From Cercophora sp. LCS_1 (taxonomy: Eukaryota; Ascomycota; Sordariomycetes; Sordariales; Lasiosphaeriaceae): a stretch of DNA of 64,000 nt. The notes below the pieces were generated by a model that saw only the letters and a list, made by a program, of their open reading frames with translations, was not told where the DNA came from and did not search any database. The stretch spans positions 1 through 64,000 of the forward strand of contig JAPZLL010000014.1 of assembly GCA_036250225.1 (NCBI GenBank), in the 5' to 3' direction. Shown piece by piece: positions 63,961 to 64,000 of the stretch. How positions within the stretch are numbered: the stretch's first letter is position 1; each line of letters opens with the position of its first letter. Position numbers and translations under genes: made by a program.

Positions 63961-64000
63961 TTTGGTGCGCGCTCGGGGTAAAGGTCATACATCCGTCCTT

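Noticed and set aside
1..64000. CRISPR arrays, operons, Shine-Dalgarno sites, rRNA genes
   Set aside because: The window is fungal nuclear DNA; no regularly spaced repeats or rRNA signatures were seen.

Overview
This window is nuclear DNA of a filamentous ascomycete (Pezizomycotina, probably Sordariomycetes). The signs are many short GT-AG introns with CTAAC-like branch sites, fungus-restricted families (HET, PTH11/SAT4-type rhodopsin-like proteins, DUF3176-like membrane proteins, CorA-like transporters, LysM proteins), an intron-bearing tRNA-Pro and a decayed Ty1/copia element. I cannot name the species. All exon models were built by hand from reading frame, splice signals and phase; no search was run.

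Layout. 0-9.4 kb: a wrecked CBM1 enzyme tail, a small cysteine-rich secreted protein, a cytochrome P450 remnant whose haem-ligand position is a stop codon, a rhodopsin-like membrane protein, a second small secreted protein and a hypothetical gene. 9.4-17.3 kb: a protein kinase-vWA fusion, a CorA-like membrane transporter, an 82-aa three-exon gene and a metallophosphoesterase with one in-frame stop. 17.9-26.5 kb: a twice-frameshifted amidase, tRNA-Pro(AGG), a HET-domain gene, an NAD-dependent epimerase and a DUF4238 gene with an 18-bp exon. 27.6-35.6 kb: a candidate sesquiterpene locus (P450, terpene synthase, rhodopsin-like protein, second P450). 36-37 kb: remains of a c-type-haem (CxxCH) protein. 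37.4-44 kb: an ankyrin-repeat protein with a helical STAND-type N-terminus, a truncated DUF3176-like gene and a HET gene with one stop codon. 44.1-48.7 kb: a divergent FAD monooxygenase/MFS transporter pair, which looks like an uptake-and-hydroxylation module for a small aromatic acid. 49-51 kb: a broken GIY-YIG-like, cysteine-rich gene. 51-54.3 kb: gene-poor, repeat-bearing sequence. 54.4-60.8 kb: a LysM-like GPI-anchored mucin-type protein, a rearranged DUF3176-like gene and a DUF2235 hydrolase. 62.2-64 kb: the copia remnant.

The most unusual structure is a recurring rearrangement. At 41.8-43.3 kb and again at 49.3-50.9 kb an internal segment of a gene is repeated in inverted orientation just upstream of that same gene's 5' end: 224 bp, identical by eye, spacer 1,027 bp; and 346 bp, about 14 mismatches, spacer 938 bp. 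Each inverted copy also cuts into, or replaces, neighbouring coding sequence. A transcript spanning both arms would fold into a long hairpin. The high density of HET/ankyrin/kinase genes, nonsense and frameshift lesions and repeats marks the window as a fast-evolving accessory (allorecognition-like) region with metabolic genes interspersed.
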